A stretch of 31,561 nt of DNA from positions 1-31,561 of the forward strand of contig CATYUF010000017.1 in assembly GCA_958413095.1 (NCBI GenBank). The letters run 5' to 3'. This DNA is from an uncultured Clostridium sp. GTDB lineage: Bacteria > Bacillota > Clostridia > TANB77 > CAG-508. The notes beneath the pieces were generated by a model. That model saw nothing but the letters and a program-made list of their open reading frames with translations. It made no database searches and was not told where the DNA came from. Numbering within the stretch: the stretch's first letter is position 1; every line of letters begins with the position of its first letter. A program made the position numbers and the translations under genes. Below are positions 13,917-22,709 of the stretch, piece after piece.

Positions 13917-14936
13917 ATGTTAAAAAAGGTATTAATACATACTAGAAGGGGAATTAAATTTATCATACTATTTTTAATTGCTACATTTTTAATAATTGGA
14001 GCAGTTGCTTTTTTGTATAAACCAACATATAGTGTTCATATTAACGGTCAGCAAGTTGGATATACAGTAAATAAATCGGAACTTCAAAAAAGAATTAATG
14101 AATATGTAGAAAATGGAGATGGAAGCAATAAAAATATTGCGTTTGTTCAAGTAGATAGTTTACCAGAGTATAAATTATGCCTATTAAAAAGAAATATTGT
14201 ACCAAATGACGAAGAAATATACCAAAAGACAATAAGTGGAGGAATACCGTATTACAGATATTATGCAATTTTAGATAATAATGAAGAAAAATACTATGTT
14301 TCTTCTTTTGAAGAAGCAGAAAAAGTAGTAAATGACTTAAAAGAAAAAGGAAGTACAAATATAGAAAGTATCTCAATCTCAGAAAAATATGAAACAGATT
14401 TAAAAACTTTAACTTCAACAGAAGAAGTTGTTTCAAAATTATATGTAGAACCAGTAAAAACTGTAACAGTTGCTAAAAATGCAAATGCAGGTTCGAGAGC
14501 AAGAGCTTCTGGTAGTGTTAATACATCAAGTAAAATATCAGGAGGAAAAGCTTCTTTGGGAATATCTTTAATTAGACCAGTATCTGGAACAATTACATCA
14601 AGATTTGGAGTTAGTAGTAATATAAGAAGATCATCACATACAGGATTAGATATAGCTGCACCAACAGGAACACCAGTAAAAGCAGCAGCATCAGGAACAG
14701 TAACATTTTCAGGTTGGAAAGGTTCATATGGAAATATGCTAGTGATTTCTCATGGAAATGGAGTCCAAACATATTATGGACATTGCAGTAAATTATATGC
14801 TAAAAATGGACAAACAGTTTCTCAAGGAGATGTAGTGGCATCAGTAGGCTCAACAGGAAATTCAACAGGACCACATTTACACCTAGAAATTAGAGTAAAT
14901 GGAACAGCATATAATCCACAAAATTACATATATTAA
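13917..14936 (+). CDS. Membrane-anchored M23 (LytM-type) peptidoglycan endopeptidase
   Basis: Residues 1-15 are basic and residues 17-38 form one membrane helix, so the bulk lies outside the cell. A middle region (about 45-190) holds segments such as YYRYYAILDNNEEKYYVSSF and is seen in related clostridial proteins. The C-terminal catalytic domain has H241-x3-D245 (HTGLD) and the H-L-H pair at 320-322 (GPHLHLE), the zinc ligands of active M23 enzymes, so it should cut peptide cross-links. A short Ser/Gly/Ala linker separates the two parts. AAAGGAG is 8 bp upstream. A SpoIIQ-like engulfment role or a vegetative wall-remodelling role are both possible. Confidence 0.88.
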   Translation: MLKKVLIHTRRGIKFIILFLIATFLIIGAVAFLYKPTYSVHINGQQVGYTVNKSELQKRINEYVENGDGSNKNIAFVQVDSLPEYKLCLLKRNIVPNDEEIYQKTISGGIPYYRYYAILDNNEEKYYVSSFEEAEKVVNDLKEKGSTNIESISISEKYETDLKTLTSTEEVVSKLYVEPVKTVTVAKNANAGSRARASGSVNTSSKISGGKASLGISLIRPVSGTITSRFGVSSNIRRSSHTGLDIAAPTGTPVKAAASGTVTFSGWKGSYGNMLVISHGNGVQTYYGHCSKLYAKNGQTVSQGDVVASVGSTGNSTGPHLHLEIRVNGTAYNPQNYIY

Positions 14937-14940
14937 AAAG

Positions 14941-14979
14941 ACACCTTAAAGATTTTTTAATTCTTTAAGGTGTTTTTTA
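14941..14979. terminator. Bidirectional terminator between the M23 gene and mecA
   Basis: ACACCTTAAAGA (14941-14952) pairs with TCTTTAAGGTGT (14962-14973), followed by six T residues. AAAAAG precedes the stem, giving a T run for the minus strand as well. Confidence 0.9.
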
Positions 14980-14986
14980 CTTGTAA

Positions 14987-15640
14987 TTAAATACTAGAAG
15001 CTACAAAATATTTAATTCCCAAGGAAATAGCATTTTTCTTAAAAATAGGTTTTCCATGCTCAAATAATTTTGACTCAAAAATATTTGAATGAGAACATAG
15101 TGTAGCAAACTCTGAAACAATTGAATAAAACTTATTTAACTGTTCATATTTAGTGTTAACATCTGCAACAACTAAAAAATATGTATTATTATACAAATGC
15201 AAAGAAATAGTTTTTGCTAATTTTTTTATATTCAAATCATTAATATTATTTATATAATTACAAAGTCTACAAAACTCTTCAAAATCAGAAAATTTAAAAA
15301 TAGAATTTTCACTATTTGGATTTACAGTTTTCTTTTTAACAATAATTTTTCTTTTGTTTTGAGAAGCAGAAAGTGGATTATCTTTTGAAGAAGGAACTTT
15401 ATATTTTGTAATTGTAAAAACAAAAATACCTTCAGAAGAAGAAAAAGCTTCAATCAAAAGCTTACAACCGTCTGTATTAAATCCAACTTCTTTTTCAGCT
15501 TTTACTAGAATATCTAAAATAAGATTTTGAGTTTCAGCAGGTTGATTAATTAAAGTTTTGGAGTCTATATTTTTTTCTTTTAAATCATCTAAGCTAACAA
15601 TGATTCTAATTTTATTATCAGTAAGTTTTTCGATTTTCAT
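14987..15640 (-). CDS. mecA: Adaptor protein MecA
   Basis: MecA delivers substrates such as competence or sporulation regulators to the ClpC unfoldase for ClpCP degradation. The 217-residue protein has the family N-terminus MKIEKLTDNKIRIIVSLDDL, a variable charged linker (about residues 88-112), and the C-terminal ClpC-binding domain (FSDFEEFCRLCNYI, then TYFLVVADVNTKYEQLNKFY, and LFEHGKPIFKKNAI). The length is normal. A strong site AAGGGAGGT lies 6 bp upstream of the ATG. It is transcribed alone, convergent with the M23 gene and divergent from the DUF4321-radC-mre cluster. Confidence 0.92.
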   Translation of the reverse strand: MKIEKLTDNKIRIIVSLDDLKEKNIDSKTLINQPAETQNLILDILVKAEKEVGFNTDGCKLLIEAFSSSEGIFVFTITKYKVPSSKDNPLSASQNKRKIIVKKKTVNPNSENSIFKFSDFEEFCRLCNYINNINDLNIKKLAKTISLHLYNNTYFLVVADVNTKYEQLNKFYSIVSEFATLCSHSNIFESKLFEHGKPIFKKNAISLGIKYFVASSI

Positions 15641-15689
15641 TAAGTACCTCCCTTAAAATACTTGATAATTATATTATACTACTATTATT

Positions 15690-15735
15690 ATTATATTTAA
15701 ATGCACAAATTTTGGTAACTTTATATACCAAAATT
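15690..15735 (-). promoter_or_regulatory. mecA promoter overlapped by a 10-bp inverted repeat
   Basis: On the minus strand TTACCA (15718-15713) and TATAAT (15695-15690) are 17 bp apart. AATTTTGGTA (15708-15717) and TACCAAAATT (15726-15735) form a perfect inverted repeat with 8 nt between; its proximal arm covers the -35. This is a plausible repressor site. The rest of the gap up to 15850 is AT-rich and featureless. Confidence 0.5.
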
Positions 15736-15850
15736 AAATATTAAAAAATTAATTATAAAGATAAAATTATTAATATAAAATTTAGCATAAAGTAAAAAAG
15801 TAGATAAATATAAATATAACATATAAATATTAAAAAATAAAGCATTTTAC

Positions 15851-15879
15851 TTGAAAAAAATGTTAAACCACGGTATAAT
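15851..15879 (+). promoter_or_regulatory. Promoter of the DUF4321-radC-mre cluster
   Basis: TTGAAA (15851-15856), 17 bp, TATAAT (15874-15879). The first gene starts at 15938 with GGAGGTAAG just upstream. This is the only strong promoter seen ahead of radC, mreB and mreC. Confidence 0.8.
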
Positions 15880-15937
15880 AGCAATATGTGAAAAATAAAC
15901 AGCCGTAATATAAGAGGAATTTTGGAGGTAAGAAAAA

Positions 15938-16195
15938 ATGGCAACAAAAGAAAAAAATATATGGGTATTATTAATATTTATGTTATCAGGATTAGTAATA
16001 GGGGGACTGTTAGGAGAACTAGTTTCAAAAGTAGATTGGTTATGGTGGCTTTCATACAGTCAAACTTTTGGACTTGACAATCCAATTGTACTAGATTTAA
16101 GTGTAGTAAAAATAACATTTGCATTAATGTTCAAAATAAATGTAGCTAGTATAATAGGATTACTTTTAGCAGTATTTGTATATAAAAAAGTATAG
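15938..16195 (+). CDS. DUF4321 family small membrane protein
   Basis: This 85-residue protein has two hydrophobic helices (about residues 9-30 and 60-82) around a Trp-rich loop (KVDWLWWLSYS). It begins with MATKEKNIWVLLIFMLSGLV, and a GLLGEL motif follows the first helix. These features match DUF4321, a clostridial family commonly found in front of radC or mreB. Its job is unknown; the position suggests a link to the cell-wall elongation machinery. GGAGGT is about 8 bp before the ATG. Confidence 0.82.
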   Translation: MATKEKNIWVLLIFMLSGLVIGGLLGELVSKVDWLWWLSYSQTFGLDNPIVLDLSVVKITFALMFKINVASIIGLLLAVFVYKKV

Positions 16196-16226
16196 GGGCA
16201 ATTTATCAACTGAAAGGAATGATATT

Positions 16227-16934
16227 TTGTCAATAAAAATGAAACAACTTCCAGAAATGGAAAGACCATATGAAAAATTAGAAATATATGGAGAAAAATT
16301 ATTATCAAATGCAGAATTACTGGCTATAATAATAAAAACAGGAACAAAAGAAGAATCTGCTTTAAATATAGCTCAAAAAATATTAAAATTAAACTATAGT
16401 AAAGAGGATAATTTGAATTTTTTAAGAGATATAACAATAGAGGAATTAACAAAAATAAAAGGAATTGGAAGAATAAAAGCAATTCAGATAAAAGCTTTGT
16501 GTGAATTAGCAATTAGAATGATGGCACCATCAAATTATAAAAAAATAACAGTAAAAAAACCAGATGATGTAGCAAAAATATTTATGGAAAAAATGAGGTT
16601 TGAAAAGGTTGAATTAGCAAAGCTAGTTATATTAAACATAAAAAATGAAATTCTAAAAATAGTTGATTTATCAAGAGGTGGAACAAATTTTACTAATATT
16701 TCCATAAAAGATGTTATGACAGAACCAATAAAGATTCAAGCGCCTAAAATTATTTTAGTGCACAATCACCCAAGTGGAGATTCAACACCAAGCAAATCAG
16801 ATATCGAGATAACAGAAAAGTTACTAGATGCAGCAATATCTTTAGATATTGAGCTATTAGACCATATAGTTATTGGGAATATGAACTTTACAAGTATATT
16901 TTCACAAATGGTAAAAGAGGAAACAGACATTTAA
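16227..16934 (+). CDS. radC: RadC family protein (JAB/MPN-like)
   Basis: The product begins (M)SIKMKQLPEMERPYEKLEIY, the normal RadC N-terminus, and is 235 residues long. A helix-hairpin-helix region (about 60-95, KIKGIGRIKAIQIKAL) precedes the JAB-type metal site H179-N-H181-P-S-G-D185. The first half of the JAB domain is conserved in outline (VELAKLVILNIKN). RadC is widely present but its biochemical role is unsettled; the old DNA-repair label is not well supported. AAAGGA (16213-16218) is 8 bp before TTG 16227 and 20 bp before ATG 16239, so I take the TTG. It lies between DUF4321 and mreB in one transcription unit. Confidence 0.92.
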   Translation: MSIKMKQLPEMERPYEKLEIYGEKLLSNAELLAIIIKTGTKEESALNIAQKILKLNYSKEDNLNFLRDITIEELTKIKGIGRIKAIQIKALCELAIRMMAPSNYKKITVKKPDDVAKIFMEKMRFEKVELAKLVILNIKNEILKIVDLSRGGTNFTNISIKDVMTEPIKIQAPKIILVHNHPSGDSTPSKSDIEITEKLLDAAISLDIELLDHIVIGNMNFTSIFSQMVKEETDI

Positions 16935-16954
16935 AATGAAAGGAAGATTTGAAT

Positions 16955-17986
16955 ATGAAATTTTTTACATTTGGCTCTAAAGATATAGGAATTGATTTAG
17001 GGACTGCAAATATTTTAGTTACATTAAAAGGAAAGGGAGTTATATTACAAGAACCATCTGTTGTTGCAATAGATAGGAAAACAGGAAATATAATGGCAAC
17101 AGGAACAGAAGCAAAAGAGATGTTAGGAAGAACTCCAGAACAAATAAAAGCAGTAAGACCTTTAAAAGATGGAGTGATTGCAGACTTTACTGCAACTCAA
17201 TTAATGTTAAAAAATATAATTGAAAAAGTAGGCAGAAGATATAATATAGGAAGACCAAGAGTTGTTGTAGGAGTTCCATCAGGAATTACAGAAGTAGAAG
17301 AAAGAGCAGTTGAAGAATCTGTTCTTCAAGCAGGGGCAAAAGAGGTATATCTGATAGAAGAACCTATGGCAGCAGCTATTGGTGCAGCATTAGATGTAGG
17401 AGAACCAAGTGGAAATATTATAGTAGATATTGGTGGAGGAACAACAGAAGTTGCAGTTATATCTTTAGGAGGAATTGTTGTTAGTCATTCTTTAAGAGTA
17501 GCAGGAGACGAGCTAGATGATGATATAGTAAATTATATAAAAAGAGAAATGAATTTAGCAGTAGGAGAAACAACAGCAGAGCAAATAAAAACACAAATTG
17601 GATGTGCTTTACCTCTTATGACTGAAACAACAGTAGAAGTTAGAGGAAGAGATTTAACAGATGGATTACCTAGAACAGAAAAAATATCTTCATCACAAGT
17701 AGAAGAAGCAATAAAAGAATCAATAACTAAAATAGTAGAAATAGTAAAATTAACATTAGAAAAAACACCACCAGAATTAGCATCTGACATAATGGAAAAA
17801 GGAATTGTTTTAGCAGGTGGAGGAGCTTTAATTAAAAACTTAGATAAATTATTAAGTACAGAAACAGGAATGCCAGTATATATAGCAGAAGATCCACTAG
17901 AATGTGTGGTTAGAGGAACTGGAAAAACTTTAGAAGATTTAGAAAGATTAAAAACAGTTTTAATTAATGCAAGAAAAAGAAGGTAA
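16955..17986 (+). CDS. mreB: Rod shape-determining protein MreB
   Basis: MreB is the bacterial actin that forms short membrane-bound filaments and guides the elongation synthases. The 343-residue product has the phosphate-1 loop DIGIDLGTANILV, the VGVPSGITEVEERAV segment, EEPMAAAIGAALDV, the phosphate-2 loop IVDIGGGTTEVAVISLGG, and the adenosine motif GIVLAGGGALIKNLD. AAGGAAG sits about 8 bp before ATG 16955; an upstream in-frame TTG (16949) is less likely. It follows radC by 20 bp and precedes mreC by 16 bp. Confidence 0.97.
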   Translation: MKFFTFGSKDIGIDLGTANILVTLKGKGVILQEPSVVAIDRKTGNIMATGTEAKEMLGRTPEQIKAVRPLKDGVIADFTATQLMLKNIIEKVGRRYNIGRPRVVVGVPSGITEVEERAVEESVLQAGAKEVYLIEEPMAAAIGAALDVGEPSGNIIVDIGGGTTEVAVISLGGIVVSHSLRVAGDELDDDIVNYIKREMNLAVGETTAEQIKTQIGCALPLMTETTVEVRGRDLTDGLPRTEKISSSQVEEAIKESITKIVEIVKLTLEKTPPELASDIMEKGIVLAGGGALIKNLDKLLSTETGMPVYIAEDPLECVVRGTGKTLEDLERLKTVLINARKRR

Positions 17987-18002
17987 AGGAATGAAGTAAA
18001 CA

Positions 18003-18818
18003 ATGCATAGAAATAAAAAAGCTGAAATAGCAGGTATTGTAATAACAATAATTATATTAATTTTTATCGTTATATTTTCTAATGCTGATAGTGGGAATTC
18101 TTTTTTTGAAAATGCAGCAACCAAATTAATAATGCCAGTACAAAATGGACTAACATATTTAAAAAACAAAATAAGCGGAAATAGTACATTTTTTACTGAT
18201 ATAAATAACTTGAAATCAGAAAACGAAGAATTGAAACAAAAGAATAGTGAATTAGAGCAATCACTAAGAGAATTAGAAAATATTAAATCAGAAAATGAAA
18301 CCTTAAAAGAATATTTGGACTTAGCAGAAAAATATGGTGAGTATAAAACAGTACCAGCATATATAATTAATAAAGACATAAGCAATTATTCAAAAACAAT
18401 AGTAATAAATGTTGGGAAAAAAGATGGAATAACTGAAAACATGACAGTTATTGCAGACCAAGGATTAGTAGGACATGTTATATCAGTAACAGATACAACT
18501 GCAAAAGTTCAAACAATTATATCTCCTTCAAGTGCAGTAAGTTGTTCACTAAGTACAACTGATGAAAGTATAGTGTGTAGGGGAACTCAAGAAGAAGAAT
18601 CAGCTTTAAAAGCTATGTATATACCAACAAATGGTAACATTGTTCAAGGAGATAGTGTAGTAACTTCTGGGCTAGGAGGTATTTATCCAAAAGGTATACA
18701 TGTTGGAAGTGTAAAAAAAGTAATAACTACACACAACGACACAGACAAATATGCAATGGTAGAAACAGCAGTAGATTTTAACAAGTTAAATACTGTATTA
18801 GTTATAACGAATAATTAG
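18003..18818 (+). CDS. mreC: Rod shape-determining protein MreC
   Basis: MreC is a bitopic membrane scaffold that activates the PBP2-RodA pair. The 271-residue protein has one membrane helix (about 9-28), a coiled coil (about 70-113, LKSENEELKQKNSELEQSLR), and a C-terminal beta domain with the family segments VIADQGLVGHVISV, TIISPSSAVSC and GDSVVTSGLGGIYPKGIHVG. AAAGGAATGAAG overlaps and follows the mreB stop codon. It is the last gene before a 192-bp gap. Confidence 0.95.
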   Translation: MHRNKKAEIAGIVITIIILIFIVIFSNADSGNSFFENAATKLIMPVQNGLTYLKNKISGNSTFFTDINNLKSENEELKQKNSELEQSLRELENIKSENETLKEYLDLAEKYGEYKTVPAYIINKDISNYSKTIVINVGKKDGITENMTVIADQGLVGHVISVTDTTAKVQTIISPSSAVSCSLSTTDESIVCRGTQEEESALKAMYIPTNGNIVQGDSVVTSGLGGIYPKGIHVGSVKKVITTHNDTDKYAMVETAVDFNKLNTVLVITNN

Positions 18819-19010
18819 AGTTACTAATATTAATGATTAATAATATTAACATTAAAAAGGGTTTGTTGAATTATAAAAAAATCAACAATAGAGAACAAAT
18901 AAGTAAGAATGTTTATTAAAAAATAACAATGTTAGTTAACTAATAAATTTATAAAAACAATTTAAAAATTAGGCATAATACTTAATAATTAGGAAAGAGA
19001 GGTAAATTAA
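18819..19010. other. Gap with inverted repeats between mreC and mreD
   Basis: mreC and mreD are usually adjacent or overlapping, but here 192 bp separate them. TTGTTGA (18863-18869) and TCAACAA (18882-18888) form a 7-bp inverted repeat with a 12-nt loop and no T run. Another AT-rich palindrome (AATATTAATGATTAATAATATT) lies near 18827-18850 in interrupted form. No clear -35/-10 pair was found. Confidence 0.4.
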
Positions 19011-19544
19011 TTGAAAAAAGTAATAATAAATGTAATACTTGTAATTGTTTTATTTTTTATATATTTTCTACAATCAAATTTTTTTAATTGGTTTACAATC
19101 GCAGGAATTATGCCAAACTTATTTGTCATATTTGTCCTATTCATAGGTCTTTTTACAAATAGAGTAACAGGAGTAATTTATGGAGTAACAACAGGAATAA
19201 TAATAGACTTAGTAATGGGAAAACAAATAGGGATAAATGCAGTAGGATATGGAATAATTGGATTTCTAGCAGCAACTTTTGATAAAAACTTTTCAAAAGA
19301 CAGTAGAGCGACAATTATGTTTATGGTTTTAGGAAGCACAATAATATTTGAAGTAATAACATATTTATTAAATTCTATATTTGCATCTAGCAATATAGAA
19401 ATATTATATTTTATAAAAACTTTAGCGATAGAAGTAATATACAATTTAATAATTACAATAATAATATATCCAATACTTCAAAAATTTGGATACAACATAG
19501 AAAATGAGTATAAGGGGAATAGAGTATTAACAAGATATTTTTAA
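19011..19544 (+). CDS. mreD: Rod shape-determining protein MreD
   Basis: This 177-residue protein is almost wholly hydrophobic, with five to six membrane helices. It shows the MreD-like N-terminus (KKVIINVILVIVLFFIYFLQ) and the helix-flanking segments IMPNLFVIFVLFIGLFTNR and GITTGIIIDLVMG-like (read here TTGIIIDLVMGKQIGINAVG). It partners with MreC in the elongation complex. The start is TTG 19011, because AGAGAGG lies 9 bp upstream and the first in-frame ATG would delete the first helix. PBP2 follows after about 85 bp. Confidence 0.9.
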   Translation: MKKVIINVILVIVLFFIYFLQSNFFNWFTIAGIMPNLFVIFVLFIGLFTNRVTGVIYGVTTGIIIDLVMGKQIGINAVGYGIIGFLAATFDKNFSKDSRATIMFMVLGSTIIFEVITYLLNSIFASSNIEILYFIKTLAIEVIYNLIITIIIYPILQKFGYNIENEYKGNRVLTRYF

Positions 19545-19628
19545 AGAAGGTGAAGGCTTGAATAATATCTAAATTTTATAAATTATTCATTCTAAATAGA
19601 GCCTTAAAGTGAAGGAATGATAGAAAAT

Positions 19629-21749
19629 ATGAAAAAAAATAGAATTAAAAAAAAGATTAATATAAAACTAAGATATAATATATTAACTGTAATTACATAT
19701 CTTGTGGGAATTGTATTAATAATACAACTATTCAACTTACAGATAGTTCATGGAGCAGAATATAGAGAAGAATCTAATACTAGATTAACACGAGAAACAA
19801 AATTAGAAGCAGCAAGAGGAGCTATATTAGACAGAACAGGAGAAGAATTAGTAACAACAAATACAAGATTTGGATTAGAATTATACAAAACAAAAATAGA
19901 AGAAAATGAGTTAAATAATTCTATTTTAAATATTATCAACGTATTAGAAAAATACGAAGCAGAATATGTTGATTCATTTCCGGTAAATGTAGACCCGTTT
20001 GAGTATACAATAGAAGGGGAAGAATTAGCAAAATGGAAGAAAAATAATAAATTAGATGAAAATGCAACTCCAGAAGAAGCTTTTTATCATTTTAAAGAAA
20101 GATATGAGATTCAAAATAGTGACATATATGAAGTAAGAAAAATAATAGCAATAAGATATGAAATAACTATTTCAGGTTACAGTAGTACAAGAGCATTAAA
20201 GATATCAAAAAATATTCCAAGAGAAGCAGTTGCCGAATTTACTGAAAGTGGAGATAAATTTCCAGGAATTAATATAGTAGTAGAACCAGTCAGAGAATAT
20301 ACTTCAGGAATGTTAGCATCACATATTTTAGGATATGCTTCAAAAATAAGTGCAGAAGAATATAAAGAAAAGTCAGATAGATATTCTCAAAATGACATTA
20401 TAGGAAAAAATGGAATAGAGTATGTATTTGAGGATTACTTAAAAGGACAAAATGGTACAAAACAAATAGACATGGCAGTTGATGGTACTATAACTTCAGA
20501 ATACACATCAAAAGAAGCAATAGCAGGTAGTGACATAGTATTAACAATAGATTCTAATTTACAAAGAATAACAGAACAAGCATTAGAAAATAATATAAAG
20601 AAAATAGCATCAGGAGGCTTTGGAAAAACATATCCAGCTAATGCAGGAAGTTGTGTTGTAATGAATGTAAATACTGGAGAAGTTTTAGCAATGGCAAGTT
20701 ATCCTAATTATAATCCAGCAGACTTTATAGGAGGAATAAGTAATGAAAACTGGGCTAGATATAGGGACGATAGTGCTAAACCTCTAATGAATAAAGCAAT
20801 TCAAAATGCATATGCACCAGGTTCGATTTTTAAAATGGTAACAGCAATAGCTGGATTAGAATCAGGAGCGATAACAAGAACAGAACAAATAAATGACACA
20901 GGAGAATATAAAAAATATGGGCTAAAATGGCCATGTTGGTACTACACAGATTATCATAGAGGTCATGGATTCTTAAATGTATCAGGGGCAATAGAAAAAT
21001 CTTGTAACTACTTCTTTTATGAAACAGGAGATAGAATGGGAATAGAAACCTTGGCAAAATATGCAAGATATTTTGGATTAGGAGTAAAAACAGGAATAGA
21101 ATTGCCAAGTGAAGCAACAGGAGCAGTAGCAACTCCAGAATATGCAGCTAAAGTTGATGTTGATTGGACTAAAGGACAAACTATAAATGCAGCAATAGGA
21201 CAAGGACTAAATGCATTCAGCCCATTACAAATGACAAAATATATAAGTATGCTTGCAAATGGAGGAAAACCATTAGATGTAAGTATTGTAAAAACAATAA
21301 GAAAACCAGATGGAACAGAAGCCTCAAAAGAAGAAATAAATAACTATGTAAATTCTAAATTAGGATTAAATCAAGAAGAACCAGAAAAATTAACAATACA
21401 TCAAGAAAACTTAAATGCAATATTACAAGGGATGAAATCAGTTACAAGTGATACAACAGGAACAGCATATGTAAGATTTAAAGATTTTGGAATAGATGTA
21501 GGAGGAAAAACTGGCTCAGCAGAAGCAGGAAAAGATAAAAACGAAAAAGATATAGTACATGCATGGTTTGCTGGATTTGCACCATTTGATAAACCAGAAA
21601 TAGCAGTAGTAGTTATGGTTGAAAATGGTGGACACGGAAACTATACGGCAGAAGTTGTAAGAGATATAATGGGAGAATATTTTGGAATGAATACACAAGA
21701 TATTCAAGAAGACATGTCAGCAACTTCATATCTTCAATCACTAAGATGA
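19629..21749 (+). CDS. mrdA: Class B penicillin-binding protein 2 (elongation transpeptidase)
   Basis: This enzyme cross-links peptidoglycan in the side wall together with RodA and MreBCD. The 706-residue protein has a basic N-terminus and one membrane helix (about 17-38), a dimerisation-type region starting LEAARGAILDRTGEELVTTN, and a transpeptidase domain. The active-site motifs are S399-I-F-K402 (APGSIFKM), S458-C-N460 and K627-T-G-S630. GAAGGA is 12 bp before ATG 19629 but directly abuts ATG 19617, so I prefer 19629. The position after mreD supports PBP2 rather than the division-specific FtsI or the sporulation SpoVD, although related spore paralogs exist. Confidence 0.92.
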   Translation: MKKNRIKKKINIKLRYNILTVITYLVGIVLIIQLFNLQIVHGAEYREESNTRLTRETKLEAARGAILDRTGEELVTTNTRFGLELYKTKIEENELNNSILNIINVLEKYEAEYVDSFPVNVDPFEYTIEGEELAKWKKNNKLDENATPEEAFYHFKERYEIQNSDIYEVRKIIAIRYEITISGYSSTRALKISKNIPREAVAEFTESGDKFPGINIVVEPVREYTSGMLASHILGYASKISAEEYKEKSDRYSQNDIIGKNGIEYVFEDYLKGQNGTKQIDMAVDGTITSEYTSKEAIAGSDIVLTIDSNLQRITEQALENNIKKIASGGFGKTYPANAGSCVVMNVNTGEVLAMASYPNYNPADFIGGISNENWARYRDDSAKPLMNKAIQNAYAPGSIFKMVTAIAGLESGAITRTEQINDTGEYKKYGLKWPCWYYTDYHRGHGFLNVSGAIEKSCNYFFYETGDRMGIETLAKYARYFGLGVKTGIELPSEATGAVATPEYAAKVDVDWTKGQTINAAIGQGLNAFSPLQMTKYISMLANGGKPLDVSIVKTIRKPDGTEASKEEINNYVNSKLGLNQEEPEKLTIHQENLNAILQGMKSVTSDTTGTAYVRFKDFGIDVGGKTGSAEAGKDKNEKDIVHAWFAGFAPFDKPEIAVVVMVENGGHGNYTAEVVRDIMGEYFGMNTQDIQEDMSATSYLQSLR

Positions 21750-21884
21750 TTTTTGTGATTTTGGTGATTTTGGGGTCGGAGACAAAAATCATCTTAAATT
21801 TAAAAGTTAAATAATTGGAGAGCTAAAATAAAAATGAGAAATGATTTTTGTCTCCGACTCCAAAATCACAAAATCACCAAATCA
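21743..21884. repeat. Long imperfect inverted repeat between PBP2 and minC
   Basis: The left part (21751-21792) and the right part (21841-21884) are inverted copies with only a few mismatches and indels (shared GTCGGAGACAAAAATCAT and GATTTTG repeats), separated by 48 nt. Within the left part AAGATGATTTTTGT (21743-21756) and ACAAAAATCATCTT (21782-21795) also pair perfectly, and this stem includes the PBP2 stop codon. The sequence could be a terminator or processing signal, or a small mobile repeat inserted in the operon. Confidence 0.75.
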
Positions 21885-21951
21885 GCTAGTTTCTTCAACA
21901 GCCGAAAATACTTTATTTAAATGTCGTAAAAAAGAAATGGAAGGATGTAAA

Positions 21952-22563
21952 ATGAAAAATTGTGTAAGCATTAATTTAAAGAAAAATGAAATATTAATAA
22001 AGATTAGTGAAAATGCAGAACAAAGAGAAATAGTAGAAAGCTTAAGAAAGAAAATACCAGAGTTAAAAAAATTATATAAAGACGAAAAAACACCTATAAC
22101 AGTAACTGGTAAAATATTAAAAAACAAAGAAATAGATGAAATTCAAAATTTAATAAAAGATAAAATTGATGTAGAAATAGAATTTGATATGCCAAAAGCA
22201 TTAGGACTTTCAAGTATTACAAGAACATTTAACAAAGAAATAGGAATATCAGAAACAAAATTTCATAGAGGTTCTTTACGTTCAGGTCAAAAACTAGAGG
22301 CAGAAGGAAGTTTGGTAATATTAGGAGACGTAAATTCAGGAGCAGAAGTAATGGCGTCTGAAAATATAGTTGTCCTTGGAAGTTTAAGAGGATTAGCTCA
22401 TGCAGGGGCTAAAGGAAATAAACAAGCAATAATTTCATCAGGATTATTAGACACGGTACAAATTAGAATAGCAAATATAGTAAAAGAAATTGATAGAGAT
22501 GAAGAACCAATGCATAAACAAGCCTATGTATTTGTTGATAATGACTCTATAATAATAGAATAA
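21952..22563 (+). CDS. minC: Septum site-determining protein MinC
   Basis: MinC blocks FtsZ assembly away from mid-cell and is normally brought to the membrane by MinD. The 203-residue product has the N-terminal FtsZ-inhibiting domain (about 1-95) and the C-terminal beta-helix domain (LEAEGSLVILGDVNSGAEVM, LRGLAHAGAKGNKQAII). ATG 21952 has AAGGA 8 bp upstream and gives the normal N-terminus; the in-frame extension back to 21841 is encoded by the inverted repeat and is not protein. No minD or minE follows: the next genes are on the opposite strand. No terminator is obvious after it. Confidence 0.93.
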   Translation: MKNCVSINLKKNEILIKISENAEQREIVESLRKKIPELKKLYKDEKTPITVTGKILKNKEIDEIQNLIKDKIDVEIEFDMPKALGLSSITRTFNKEIGISETKFHRGSLRSGQKLEAEGSLVILGDVNSGAEVMASENIVVLGSLRGLAHAGAKGNKQAIISSGLLDTVQIRIANIVKEIDRDEEPMHKQAYVFVDNDSIIIE

Positions 22564-22709
22564 TTTTGACTTCAAAGATGAAATTACTTAAATTAATTGC
22601 TTTTAATTAGATAAATTGAAAGTGTTCAAGTGATTTGATGTTCAAGTAAAAATATTAAAATAACTAATTTTTAAGTTAAATAAAAGATTACCAATTTAAA
22701 CAATATAAA

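Noticed and set aside
18827..18850. AT-rich palindrome as a terminator after mreC
   Set aside because: It has no GC in the stem and no T run; it could not be separated from chance in such AT-rich DNA.
21841..21951. 37-residue N-terminal extension of MinC
   Set aside because: It is encoded by the inverted repeat; ATG 21952 has a ribosome site and yields the usual N-terminus.
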